Below are positions 36,545-45,680 of a stretch of 64,000 bases of DNA, piece by piece; the first letter of the stretch is position 1, and each line of letters starts with the position of its first letter. The stretch is taken from the NCBI GenBank assembly GCA_029262995.1, contig JAJCYH010000026.1, positions 234,935-298,934 of the forward strand, written 5' to 3'. Made by a program: the position numbers and the translations under genes. A model generated the notes under the pieces. It saw only the letters and a list, made by a program, of their open reading frames with translations. It searched no databases and was not told the origin of the DNA. The DNA is from Saprospiraceae bacterium (GTDB lineage Bacteria > Bacteroidota > Bacteroidia > Chitinophagales > Saprospiraceae).

Positions 36545-37513
36545 ATGAAAACGATTGCTGTCCTATTTTTAATTCTATGCATCTTATCTTGCAATGATAA
36601 AACCCAACAGCTTAATACAATCAAAACGGATACACAGGACTTCAATGACAATTCACCATTTTTAATTGTTCTAGGTACTGTTCAAGATGCAGGATCTCCA
36701 CAAATTAATTGTAGAAAAGCATGTTGTAGCTCCTTATTTAAAAAACCAGACCCTAGTAGGAAGGTTGTTTCTCTCGGTATTGTTGACCCAAGAGCGAATT
36801 CAACATATTTAATAGAAGCTACTCCAGATATCGCTGAGCAACTTAAGGTCCTCAACAGTTTTTTAGTCAACAAGAAATCAGATATACCAAGTTCAATACT
36901 TTTGACACACGCACATATTGGGCATTATACAGGCTTAATGTACTTGGGTAAAGAAGCAACTTCGAGCAAAAAAGTACCAACTTATGTGATGCCACGAATG
37001 AACTTGTTTTTAAGAGAAAACGGACCTTGGTCACAGCTTGTATCCCAGGAAAACATTTCCCTTGTTGAAATTAACAATGGAGACAGCATCTCTCTAGGTT
37101 CTTTAACAATCATCCCTATTCAGGTTCCACATCGGGATGAGTTTTCAGAAACTGTTGGATATAAAATTATTGGACCAAATAACAAAGTGCTCTTTATTCC
37201 AGACATTGACAAATGGTCTAGATGGGAAAAGGATATTATTTCTATGGTGAACAATGTAGATGTTGCCTATTTAGATGCAACGTTTTATAATGGTAAAGAA
37301 TTAAACAATAGAGATATGTCTCAAATACCTCACCCTTTTGTAGTGGAGACAATGGCAATCTTTGATTCACTTAACGAGGACATCAGAGGCAAAATACATT
37401 TTATTCACTTTAATCACACCAATCCTCTTTTAAACCCTAGCTCGACAGAATACAAAGAGTGTAGTTCCAAAAAATATATTATTTCTTCCTATCTAGATAG
37501 AATACAACTATAG
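36545..37513 (+). CDS. PqqB-like metallo-beta-lactamase-fold lipoprotein
   Basis: 322 residues. The signal peptide ends in a lipobox LSC with Cys16 (MKTIAVLFLILCILSC). The mature part resembles PqqB: FLIVLGTVQDAGSPQINC near 39-56, with Cys-rich RKACCSSLFKK where PqqB has its zinc-binding cysteines. The metal site reads LTHAHIGH near 120-127, i.e. HxHxxH with Gly in place of the Asp of the usual HxHxDH. Further ligands are likely in VPHRDEF near 197 and DIDKW near 221. As no other pqq gene is present, it is probably a surface hydrolase, not a PQQ-synthesis enzyme. Confidence 0.8.
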   Translation: MKTIAVLFLILCILSCNDKTQQLNTIKTDTQDFNDNSPFLIVLGTVQDAGSPQINCRKACCSSLFKKPDPSRKVVSLGIVDPRANSTYLIEATPDIAEQLKVLNSFLVNKKSDIPSSILLTHAHIGHYTGLMYLGKEATSSKKVPTYVMPRMNLFLRENGPWSQLVSQENISLVEINNGDSISLGSLTIIPIQVPHRDEFSETVGYKIIGPNNKVLFIPDIDKWSRWEKDIISMVNNVDVAYLDATFYNGKELNNRDMSQIPHPFVVETMAIFDSLNEDIRGKIHFIHFNHTNPLLNPSSTEYKECSSKKYIISSYLDRIQL

Positions 37514-37552
37514 TAATAGAGTCATTAATTAATAAGTTCTTCACAAAAAATC

Positions 37553-37921
37553 ATGGATATAGTAATTGTCCAATTAATAATACAAGGTCTATCAAGCAAC
37601 ACACTAAAACCTAGCTTAAAGGAAGAAGCCAAAATTCGTAAGTTTTCAACATCAGTTGCGATATTGATTAATAAGATAAACGACAATAATGTAGAAATTC
37701 AAGCAAATGAAGAAGAGCTAACGCAAGACAATAAATTATGTGATTTGAAGAAAATTAAATTAACTTTTGAGCTTAACGCAAAACTTATAGAGGCAAGCCT
37801 AATAATGTGTCTCTGCAACCCAGAAAAGCTATTTGAATTTACAGTGACAGAAAAAAACATTACAGGAATTGCAGGAAAGAGTAAAACTACTCTCATTAAA
37901 AAATTATCTCACTTAAATTAA
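37553..37921 (+). CDS. Hypothetical protein
   Basis: 122 residues without signal peptide or membrane segment. No family recognised. It is Lys/Asn/Leu-rich, with a predicted pattern of beta strand, helix, strand. It sits between the PqqB-like gene and the relic of a MauG-like gene. Because its neighbours are decayed, it may be a remnant that still happens to be open. Confidence 0.4.
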   Translation: MDIVIVQLIIQGLSSNTLKPSLKEEAKIRKFSTSVAILINKINDNNVEIQANEEELTQDNKLCDLKKIKLTFELNAKLIEASLIMCLCNPEKLFEFTVTEKNITGIAGKSKTTLIKKLSHLN

Positions 37922-37953
37922 AGGACATAACATATAAGTCATTTTTTATAGCA

Positions 37954-38781
37954 ATGAGTTTATTAACGTTGGCCTCATGTAGTGTTGTTAATGAAGAATT
38001 TGTAGATCTCTCTAACCAACAATTGAGCAATGACAATAGTGATATTTTCGTAGTCAAAGAACAGCGGCTTCAGCTAAATGGAAATATTGATTTGGAAAAC
38101 TTACCTAACTATACCGACCATAGCATTCCTCAGTATATTAAAAAGGATAATACTGGCACAAATGAGATAAGTAATATCGAAGCTACCTTGGGAAGGGTTT
38201 TGTTTTATGATAAGAACTTATCGTCAGACAGAAGTATTTCTTGTTCGTGATGCCATAAACAGGAACTTGCTTTTGGTAAATAATGACAGTCAAGACTTTC
38301 CTAATTTCATTACCCTGGAAAATTTAGGAAAAAGATTATTTATAACGCCTCCACAGCTTATTGGTCCGAGCTGTTAACGTATTGGAGGTGGTCTTGGTTG
38401 TAATGTTAGTTATTATGCTCCAGAATATGATATTAAGCCAATCTCTGGAAACTGCGGTGTTATAAAAGTAGCGGCACAACCAAGGGAAACTGATTACACC
38501 ATTACCAAGTCACCGAGAGGGATATCTTTAATAATTCGGGAGTGCTAAATGGACCATTAATGCATAGTGGAACATTTATTAGAATAGAAGAAGTGTTGGA
38601 TCATTACAATGATATAGGGAGAATGAATGCTTACACCAATTTGGATCCAACCCTTTCAAGAGGAGGTAGAGGTGAATTGAACATGAATAACCAAGAAAAG
38701 CATGCTCTTATTACATTTATTAAAAGCTTGTCAGGGAAGAATATTTATTCGGAAGAGAAATGGTCAAATGTTTTTAACTAA
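37954..38781 (+). pseudogene. Decayed MauG-like dihaem cytochrome c peroxidase gene
   Basis: The first 98 codons start with a lipoprotein-like leader (LLTLASC) and lead to IEATLGRVLFYDKNLSSDRSISCS, the usual front of a dihaem peroxidase. The first haem motif CxxCH is broken exactly in the middle: TGT TCG TGA TGC CAT (38242-38256) reads C-S-stop-C-H, and KQELAFGK continues in frame before more stops. The middle is largely lost. The C-terminal end is still open at 38524-38781, with GVLNGPLMHSGTFIRIEEVLDHYN, a stretch that normally follows the second haem domain. The gene is non-functional. Confidence 0.85.
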
Positions 38782-38879
38782 AAGATAGTACAATCACCAA
38801 TAGCTTGCCATAATATCCCAACTTAATGAGGTATTAAATTTTTAATTATGAGGTGATACAACACAATGTTCGTATTGTC

Positions 38880-40364
38880 CATGGTCTGTGTTGCATTAAT
38901 ATGTAACATGATGAATTTCAGAAAACAACCCCCTAATTGTAAATGCTATTCCATTCATTAGGTCTGCAGTAGCATCCAGCTCTGGAATAAATTTTCCAAG
39001 GGATCAAATTAATCTAATTACTTCATGGATCGATGCCTCAAATGTTTATAGATCAAATCCATACCGGGCTGAATGGCTAAGCATTTTTGTAGATGGTAAG
39101 TTAAAGTCTTCAGAAGGAGATTTGCTACCGGGTAACACAATTGATGGAGGGCTACAGCTATGACATTTATCCAAATGCACCATCGAGGAAATAGTGGTAG
39201 CTCGTTAAAATCCTATTTAGCTGGAGACGTACACGTAGGAGAATAACTAGGACTGACACCTTTACACACGCTTTTTGTTAGTATATATAACCATCCCTGT
39301 ATTAAACTTTGATAAATGGGCGTAGTTAGAGAGGAGGAATTGTATCAACAAGTTAGAAAGGAGATAGGTGCACTTATTCAATACATAACATATAATTAGA
39401 TCTTAACTAGCCTTTAGTATTAAATGATTTAACTACAGAGAATATGACAATTGATTAAGACCTAAAATTAGTGACCTATTTGATACAGCACTTTATTGAT
39501 TTGGACATACTATGGTGACAGATCAAAGGTTATTTTTGTCAGATGAGTGCCAAGAAGTAGGAACAGGAGCACTACCATTAGCGGCGGGTTTTTTTAATTG
39601 TGAGACATCAAGAACGTATAATGTTGATCCAATATTTATAGATTTGGCGTACCAAAAGCAAGATGCTGTAGACATAGATATAACAAATAACCTAAGAAAC
39701 TTTCTGTTTGGAGATCCAAATTCACTAGGATCAGGAGGTTTGCGTTTGGCAAGTTTAAACATGCAGAGAGGTAGAAATCACGGATTACAAGACTACTACA
39801 CTGTTAGAGCAGAGTATCTGGGAAGAAGCATATGGCTCTGTTAATGAAATCTAATTATTGATAGGACTATTGGCTTATGATAAACGGACATCGAAGTCAA
39901 TGGATCCAACAATGCATAAAATATTAAGTAAATAATTTGAAGCATTACGTGATGATGACAGATTCTGTTTTAAAAATGACAGAATGTATAGCAGAGAAGA
40001 TATTCGGCGCTTATCAAAAACCAGTCTATCTGATTATATTCTCCAACAGGCAAATCTTACAGAATTTCGTGATAATGTATTTTTTACAAACTTTTGTAAT
40101 AAGAAGACCATTGAATTTAGTACTGAAATAACTGATATCAAAAATCCTGAAGGGCTTGTAATGTATCCAAACCCTTTTGCAAATGAGTTGACTATAAATT
40201 TATCAGAAAACTCATAAGGAACAATTGATTTAAAATTCTCATTGATTTTTTTTTAAAACTAAACTCTACAAGGGAGTTCAATAAATATAATCACTGAACA
40301 AATGACGGCAGGACAATATTTTGTTTTGATTGATAGCGAAATGTATATAGAGATAAAGAGTTGA
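38880..40364 (+). pseudogene. Decayed animal-type haem peroxidase with T9SS C-terminal domain
   Basis: Pieces of one large haem peroxidase occur in order but in different frames and with stops: AIPFIRSAVASSSGINFPRDQINLITSWIDASNVY (in part, 38930-39035), then EWLSIFVDGKL and GNTIDGG; remnants of AGDVHVGE..LTPLHTLFV near 39215-39280; FGHTMVTDQRLFLS to LASLNMQRGRNHGLQDYY at 39500-39800; and FEALRDDDRF..SREDIRRLSKTSLSDYI at 39935-40040. The gene ends with a type A T9SS sorting domain: GLVMYPNPFANELTINL near 40150-40205 and TAGQYFVLID near 40305-40330. It was a secreted peroxidase, now lost. The usual enzyme is about 700 or more residues. Confidence 0.85.
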
Positions 40365-40403
40365 TTAAACAGTAATACTCGGAATCGATTAATTGGATGA
40401 TTT

Positions 40404-40436
40404 GGGCGGTTATCAATTTTGATGACCGCTCTTTTA
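40404..40436 (+). terminator. Rho-independent terminator after the peroxidase relic
   Basis: Perfect 10-bp stem GCGGTTATCA / TGATGACCGC (one G-T pair) with a 4-base loop, followed by a T-rich run. It lies 40 bases after the relic's final stop. Confidence 0.8.
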
Positions 40437-40473
40437 ATTTGTACCTTTAGATAAATTGTAATAATAGTTAAAA

Positions 40474-41997
40474 ATGAAATTATTTTCTTCAGAGCAAAGC
40501 AGAGACTGGGATCAATATACAATAGATTATGAGCCAATTGCTTCTATAGAACTGATGGAGCGGGCCGCATACAAGTGTAGTTACTGGTTGTTGAAGAAAT
40601 ATAGCAATGGTTTTAAGCCAATAGTATTTTGTGGTGTAGGTAATAATGGAGGAGATGGACTTGCAATAGCAAGACAGCTAAGAGACAGGGGATTTTTCCC
40701 TAAAGTTTATGTTGTAAACTTTTCAAGTAAAAGATCTAATGAATTTTCTAAAAATCTGGAAAGACTTAAAGCAAGGGAAGTTCCTGTATACGATATAAAT
40801 AGTGAGACCGATTTGGTGGGACTAACTATTAAAAAAGAAGAAATAGTTATTGACGCAATCTTCGGATCTGGATTAAATAGACATGCAGTTGGAGTTTCTG
40901 AATTATTAATTTCAAAGATCAATATGGCTGACTCCGAGGTTATATCCATTGATCTTCCTTCAGGAATGATTAATAAAATTCCTGGAGATGAAAGGCAGGG
41001 TAGTATAATTAGAGCAAACTATACACTTAGTTTTGAGAGCTTAAAGCTTCCGTTCTTGTTTAAAGAAACAGGAATATTTGTTGGCAATCCAGTCGTTTTA
41101 TCGATTGGACTTCATCCTGAGTTTTATAAAACAACAAGCAGTAAGTTTGAGTTTGTTCTTGGGAGTGAATTAAAAGACAAACTAAAAAAGAGAGAACGTT
41201 TTTCACATAAAGGAAGTTATGGACACAGTATGATAATTGCTGGATCTTATGGAAAAATGGGTGCAGCTGTGTTATGTGCAAAAGCATGTTTAAGAATGGG
41301 ATCGGGCCTTGTTACAATTCACGCACCATTATGTGGAATAAATACTTTACAATCTTCTATACCGGAGGCAATGGTATTACCAAATTGTGGAAAAAAATAC
41401 TTGGACGGTGAATTTATTGAGACTGGGAATATTCTAGCTATTGGTCCCGGAATAGGACAAGAAGAAAACACAGTAAAGTTTTTACATAATTTGTTTCTCA
41501 AGATAAATGAACCAATCATTATAGATGCTGATGCCCTGAATATTATTGCACACAACCAGGAGCTTAAAGCGTTTATCCCAATAGGCAGTATTCTGACCCC
41601 TCATCCCAAAGAACTTGAACGTCTAGTTGGCACATGGAGAAATGAAGAAGAGAAAATAGAAAAGTTAACTAAACTTTCCTTAGAAATTAATTCTTACGTG
41701 CTACTTAAAGGAGCCTATAGTATTGTCGCTTGTCCAGATGGTAAAATATGTTTTAATAGTACGGGTAACCCAGGTATGGCTACAGCAGGTAGTGGAGATG
41801 TATTAACAGGCGTTGTTGCTGGATTATTATCGCAGGGATATACTGCGTTGGATAGTGCTGTATTGGGGATGTATATTCATGGGCTAGCAGGCGATATCGC
41901 TACAGAAGAGTTAGGAGAGCGTTCGCTTATCGCTGGTGATATTATTAACCGGCTATCTCCAGCGATTCTAAGTATACAGAAAGTTGTTCACCTATAA
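40474..41997 (+). CDS. nnr: Bifunctional NAD(P)H-hydrate epimerase / ADP-dependent NAD(P)H-hydrate dehydratase
   Basis: 507-residue fusion that repairs hydrated NADH/NADPH. Residues 1-215 are the YjeF N-terminal epimerase (FCGVGNNGGDGLAIARQL near 49-66, and DAIFGSGLNR near 128). Residues about 225-505 are the ribokinase-like dehydratase: HKGSYGHSMIIAGSYGKMGAA near 242, TPHPKELERL near 369, and NPGMATAGSGDVLTGVVAGL near 430-449, the last with the catalytic Asp. It overlaps the convergent glycerate kinase gene by 53 bases. Confidence 0.96.
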   Translation: MKLFSSEQSRDWDQYTIDYEPIASIELMERAAYKCSYWLLKKYSNGFKPIVFCGVGNNGGDGLAIARQLRDRGFFPKVYVVNFSSKRSNEFSKNLERLKAREVPVYDINSETDLVGLTIKKEEIVIDAIFGSGLNRHAVGVSELLISKINMADSEVISIDLPSGMINKIPGDERQGSIIRANYTLSFESLKLPFLFKETGIFVGNPVVLSIGLHPEFYKTTSSKFEFVLGSELKDKLKKRERFSHKGSYGHSMIIAGSYGKMGAAVLCAKACLRMGSGLVTIHAPLCGINTLQSSIPEAMVLPNCGKKYLDGEFIETGNILAIGPGIGQEENTVKFLHNLFLKINEPIIIDADALNIIAHNQELKAFIPIGSILTPHPKELERLVGTWRNEEEKIEKLTKLSLEINSYVLLKGAYSIVACPDGKICFNSTGNPGMATAGSGDVLTGVVAGLLSQGYTALDSAVLGMYIHGLAGDIATEELGERSLIAGDIINRLSPAILSIQKVVHL

Positions 41998-43072
41998 GTT
42001 CAAGATATTTAGAAGCATTTCTGATAGCATCTTCATTATCTTTGGCATGTTCTAATATTGTAAACACTATTGCTCCAGGAATGTCGCTATGGTCATTTAG
42101 TGTATTAGTCCCTACAACGAAGATTATTTTTTTATTATGCTTTTTAGCTAGCAGATATACGGCATGAGTTACCTTACCATTTAAACTTTGGTGGTCGAGG
42201 CATCCTTCACCAGAGATAATTACATCGGCAGATTGAAGTTTTGAATAATACCCAGACAGCTCCATTAAGGTTTTAGATCCTTGTTGGATTTCACAATTAA
42301 TAAATGCGGATAGGCCACCAGCAATTCCACCTGCGGCCCCTGCTCCTTTTATGTTATGAATATCAATATTTGTTTGTTTTTTACAAACAGCAGCAAAGTT
42401 TTTAAGACCATCATCAAGCCAAAGAATTTCACTTTCAGAAGCACCTTTTTGTTTGGCGTAAATCATGGCTGCACCATTTTCACCGTAAAGAGGGTTATCA
42501 ACATCGCAGATAAGGAAAAGAGTAAATTTGTTATTGGAAATTAAATTTTTGGTATCAATATGATGAATGTAATTGAGACTTTTGCCAACAGGCAACAACT
42601 CTTGCGAATCTGCATTTAAAAAACGAAGTCCTAACTCACAGAGAATACCTAGACCTGCATCATTGGTAGCACTGCCACCTAAAAACAAATAGATTTGGTT
42701 AGCCCCTTTGCTTATCGCATCGACAATCATCTGACCAGTACCTCTTGTTGAGGTATTCATAGGGTTTTGATCCTCTTTTGATAACAGAACATGTCCACTT
42801 GCAGATGCCAACTCAATAAATGCTTTATTATCAGACATTAAATAGTAACTATTAATCTGGCGTGAAAGAGGGTCCAGGCATTTAATATCTATATGAACTG
42901 TTTGAATATATTTTTCAATGAGATAAAGGCTTCCATCTCCACCGTCAGCAAGGGGATGAGATATAATTTCAAAGCTTTTGTTTTTATTTTCTAATCCCCT
43001 TTTTATTGATGCGCAGACTTCATCAGCACTCAAACTTCCCTTAAACTTATCTGGTGAAATTAAAACCTTCAT
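41945..43072 (-). CDS. Glycerate kinase (GlxK/GarK type)
   Basis: 375 residues, 2-glycerate kinase of the GlxK family that phosphorylates glycerate for entry to glycolysis. Signature MKVLISPDKFKGSLSADEV at the start, HPLADGGDGSLYLIE near 40-54, FLGGSATNDAGLGIL near 130-144, and GAGAAGGIAGGLSAF near 237-251. Long tail-to-tail overlap of 53 bases with the nnr gene means the last 17 codons of each are encoded on opposite strands. Confidence 0.93.
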   Translation of the reverse strand: MKVLISPDKFKGSLSADEVCASIKRGLENKNKSFEIISHPLADGGDGSLYLIEKYIQTVHIDIKCLDPLSRQINSYYLMSDNKAFIELASASGHVLLSKEDQNPMNTSTRGTGQMIVDAISKGANQIYLFLGGSATNDAGLGILCELGLRFLNADSQELLPVGKSLNYIHHIDTKNLISNNKFTLFLICDVDNPLYGENGAAMIYAKQKGASESEILWLDDGLKNFAAVCKKQTNIDIHNIKGAGAAGGIAGGLSAFINCEIQQGSKTLMELSGYYSKLQSADVIISGEGCLDHQSLNGKVTHAVYLLAKKHNKKIIFVVGTNTLNDHSDIPGAIVFTILEHAKDNEDAIRNASKYLELIGEQLSVYLESLEIAG

Positions 43073-43150
43073 AATTGAAAATTAATGAAAATTATATGGT
43101 TTAAATATTTCTTATTTTCTTTAGAAGCGATCAATCAAACAAAGACAGAA

Positions 43151-44488
43151 ATGAAAAGAAGAAAATTTATAAAAAACACAAGTGTTATAGGAGCAGCAAT
43201 GGGTTTGCCTATCAACTTGAAATTAAACAAATTGAATGTTGCGGTTATTGGGTCTGGACTAAGAGGGCAGAGTCATATAGGCTTGCTATTACAGAGAAAT
43301 GATTGTAATGTAGTGGCTGTGGCTGAGCCAAATGATAAAATGCTTGAAATGACTAGGACTTTGTTTGGCAAAAGAGAACAAACTCAACCCAAGTATTATA
43401 GTAATGGAAATAAGGACTATTTAGAAATGTTGGAGAAGGAAGATCTTGATCTTGTGATAATAAGCACGCCGTGGAAATGGCATACTGAAATGGCTGTTGC
43501 CTGCCTTAAGAAAAACATCTATACAGGACTAGAGGTTTCAGGAGCATTTTCCTTGGAGGAGTGTTGGGACTTAGTAGAAGCACAAGAGAATAGCAAAACG
43601 CACTTATACTTTTTAGAAAACGTATGTTTTCGAAAAGATGTAATGGCAATTCTCAACATGGTCAGGAACGATTTGTTTGGTGAGCTTATACATCTGGAGT
43701 GTGGTTATCAACATGATTTAAGGGGCGTTAAGTTTAATGATGGAAAATCTGCCTATGGCTCTGGCGTTGAATTTGGGAATAATGGGTTTAGTGAATCTTC
43801 ATGGAGAACAGAACATTCTTTGCATCGAAATGGGGACTTGTATCCAACACACGGCATTGGGCCCGTTGCTCAATATATCAACATCAACAGAGGAAATAGG
43901 TTTTTATATATTAATTCAGTAGCATCGAAGGCAAGAGGTCTTCATAACTATATCGTAGAACATGAAAAGGGTGGACCAGATCATCCCAACGCATCATTAG
44001 ATTTTAAGTTAGGCGATAAGGTTACCAGCTTCATAAAGTGCAATAATGGAGAGACAGTCGTTTTACATCACGATACAAATTTACCAAGACCGTACTCTTT
44101 GGGTTTTCGTGTACAAGGAACGAAAGGTCTTTGGATGGATGTAAACAAATCTATTCATATTGAAGGGATGTCAAAGGCTCACCGTTGGGAAAGCCAGGAG
44201 GAGTATTTAAAGCAATACGATCATCCATTATGGAATAGATATGAACAAGATGCTGAAGGTGCTGGACATGGAGGGATGGATTTCTTTTTAATAAACTCAC
44301 TAATTGAACATACTAAGAGAAAACAGATACCATGTTTTGATGTTTATGATGCAGCGACATGGATGGCAATTACGGCTCTTTCAGAAAAATCAATTGCAAC
44401 GGGAAGCAGCCCTCAAGCCTTTCCAGATTTTACGCGCGGGCACTGGGTTACGAGAAAAAATGACTTTGCTTTAGGAAATGAGTACTAA
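43151..44488 (+). CDS. GH109-like Gfo/Idh/MocA oxidoreductase (alpha-N-acetylgalactosaminidase family)
   Basis: 445 residues from the ATG at 43151, chosen because it begins a clean twin-arginine leader (MKRRKFIKNTSVIGAAMG). An NAD-binding Rossmann domain (LNVAVIGSGLRGQSHIGLLL near 26-45) is followed by a GH109-type domain with EVSGAFSLEECW near 133, SSWRTEHSLHRNGDLYPTHG near 216-235 and NRGNRFLYINS near 247. GH109 enzymes use tightly bound NAD in a redox-assisted hydrolysis of terminal alpha-GalNAc. The leader implies periplasmic action. It overlaps galK by 11 bases, tying it to galactose/GalNAc use. Confidence 0.9.
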   Translation: MKRRKFIKNTSVIGAAMGLPINLKLNKLNVAVIGSGLRGQSHIGLLLQRNDCNVVAVAEPNDKMLEMTRTLFGKREQTQPKYYSNGNKDYLEMLEKEDLDLVIISTPWKWHTEMAVACLKKNIYTGLEVSGAFSLEECWDLVEAQENSKTHLYFLENVCFRKDVMAILNMVRNDLFGELIHLECGYQHDLRGVKFNDGKSAYGSGVEFGNNGFSESSWRTEHSLHRNGDLYPTHGIGPVAQYININRGNRFLYINSVASKARGLHNYIVEHEKGGPDHPNASLDFKLGDKVTSFIKCNNGETVVLHHDTNLPRPYSLGFRVQGTKGLWMDVNKSIHIEGMSKAHRWESQEEYLKQYDHPLWNRYEQDAEGAGHGGMDFFLINSLIEHTKRKQIPCFDVYDAATWMAITALSEKSIATGSSPQAFPDFTRGHWVTRKNDFALGNEY

Positions 44489-45680
44489 ACTAATAGAATA
44501 CATTTCCCATTGTCATAAAAAATATGGGAAACAAGTACTGATGGTTCGTGCTCCTGGCAGAGCAAACATCATAGGAGAACATATTGATTATTGTTCAGGC
44601 ACAGTATTACCATTCGCCATTGATAAATCAATGTACTTCTGTCTAAAAAAGAGTAAGAAAAATCATGTTGAAATACATGCCTTTGATCTTAATGAGCGAA
44701 GTGTCTATGATTATTCCAATCATCATGATAGCAATCACTGGAATGTTTTTTTTCACAAACTTTTAGATATTTTGTCAGAGCGATATCATTTTGAGAAAGC
44801 ATTTAATCTTTGCTTTCACAGTGACATACCAATAGGTGGTGGTTTATCTTCATCAACAGCAATGTGCTGTGGCTTTTTATTTAGTCTTAATCAGAGCTTT
44901 AATCTAAAACTATCAAATAAGGATATAATTGATATTGCTTCTGAGGCAGAGTATGGCTTAGGTCTTTTTGGTGGATTAATGGATCAGTATAGTATCGTTT
45001 ATGGTAAAGCGGAAAACATTATTGCTCTTAGCTGTCTTGATTATTCCTATGATCATCTGCTTCAGAAAAACAATAGTTTACGCTTTTATCTAATAAATAC
45101 AAAAGTTCAACATAGATTAATTGACAGCTCTTACAACAATAGAAGAAATCAATTAGGAAAAGCAAAAACTTTGATTGAAAAATACAGAAAGAAGATATTG
45201 GGCTTTCATGAATTAAAAATTAGTGACCTTGAACTATTAGATGAAGGAAAAATCAAGAAACGTCTAAGGCATAGAATAACAGAACAAAAGCGGGTAGAGC
45301 AAGCTATTGAAGCAATTAAAAGGGAAGACTACAAAACACTAGGTCATCTTATAAGGGAATCTCACGTATCACTTAAGGACGATTATGAAGTCAGCTGTAG
45401 CGAAGCAGATTATATAGTTGAAGAACTGGACAAATTAACAATCGTTTTAGGCAGTCGGATTATGGGAGGAGGATTTGGTGGCCATGTACTAGCTATTTCA
45501 GAAATGAGTTGTAAAGATAAAATTTGGGAATTTCTTTATGAAAAGTACAAAAATAAGTTTGGGCAAGAAATTGAGGTTATTGAAGTAGCACCTTCACAAG
45601 GATTAGAAGTTTACTATCCAGAAGAATCAGACATTATTCATAACGAAGTGCCTCAATCGGGTCTAGGCGGGAAGCCTTAA
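44478..45680 (+). CDS. galK: Galactokinase-family GHMP kinase
   Basis: 400 residues. Galactokinase signature RAPGRANIIGEHIDYCSGTVLP near 24-45, ATP-binding SDIPIGGGLSSSTAMCCGF near 113-131, Asp-containing GGLMDQYSIVYG near 163-175, and GSRIMGGGFGGHV near 325-337. The family normally phosphorylates galactose at C1. Because it is translated with a GH109 gene (11-base overlap), the true substrate could also be N-acetylgalactosamine; the sequence alone cannot separate the two. Tail-to-tail overlap of 47 bases with the permease gene. Confidence 0.9.
   Translation: MSTKLIEYISHCHKKYGKQVLMVRAPGRANIIGEHIDYCSGTVLPFAIDKSMYFCLKKSKKNHVEIHAFDLNERSVYDYSNHHDSNHWNVFFHKLLDILSERYHFEKAFNLCFHSDIPIGGGLSSSTAMCCGFLFSLNQSFNLKLSNKDIIDIASEAEYGLGLFGGLMDQYSIVYGKAENIIALSCLDYSYDHLLQKNNSLRFYLINTKVQHRLIDSSYNNRRNQLGKAKTLIEKYRKKILGFHELKISDLELLDEGKIKKRLRHRITEQKRVEQAIEAIKREDYKTLGHLIRESHVSLKDDYEVSCSEADYIVEELDKLTIVLGSRIMGGGFGGHVLAISEMSCKDKIWEFLYEKYKNKFGQEIEVIEVAPSQGLEVYYPEESDIIHNEVPQSGLGGKP

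Noticed and set aside
38248..38250. Selenocysteine or recoded TGA in the MauG-like gene
   Set aside because: Further stops and lost segments downstream show that the whole gene is decayed, and CxxCH motifs do not use Sec at this place.
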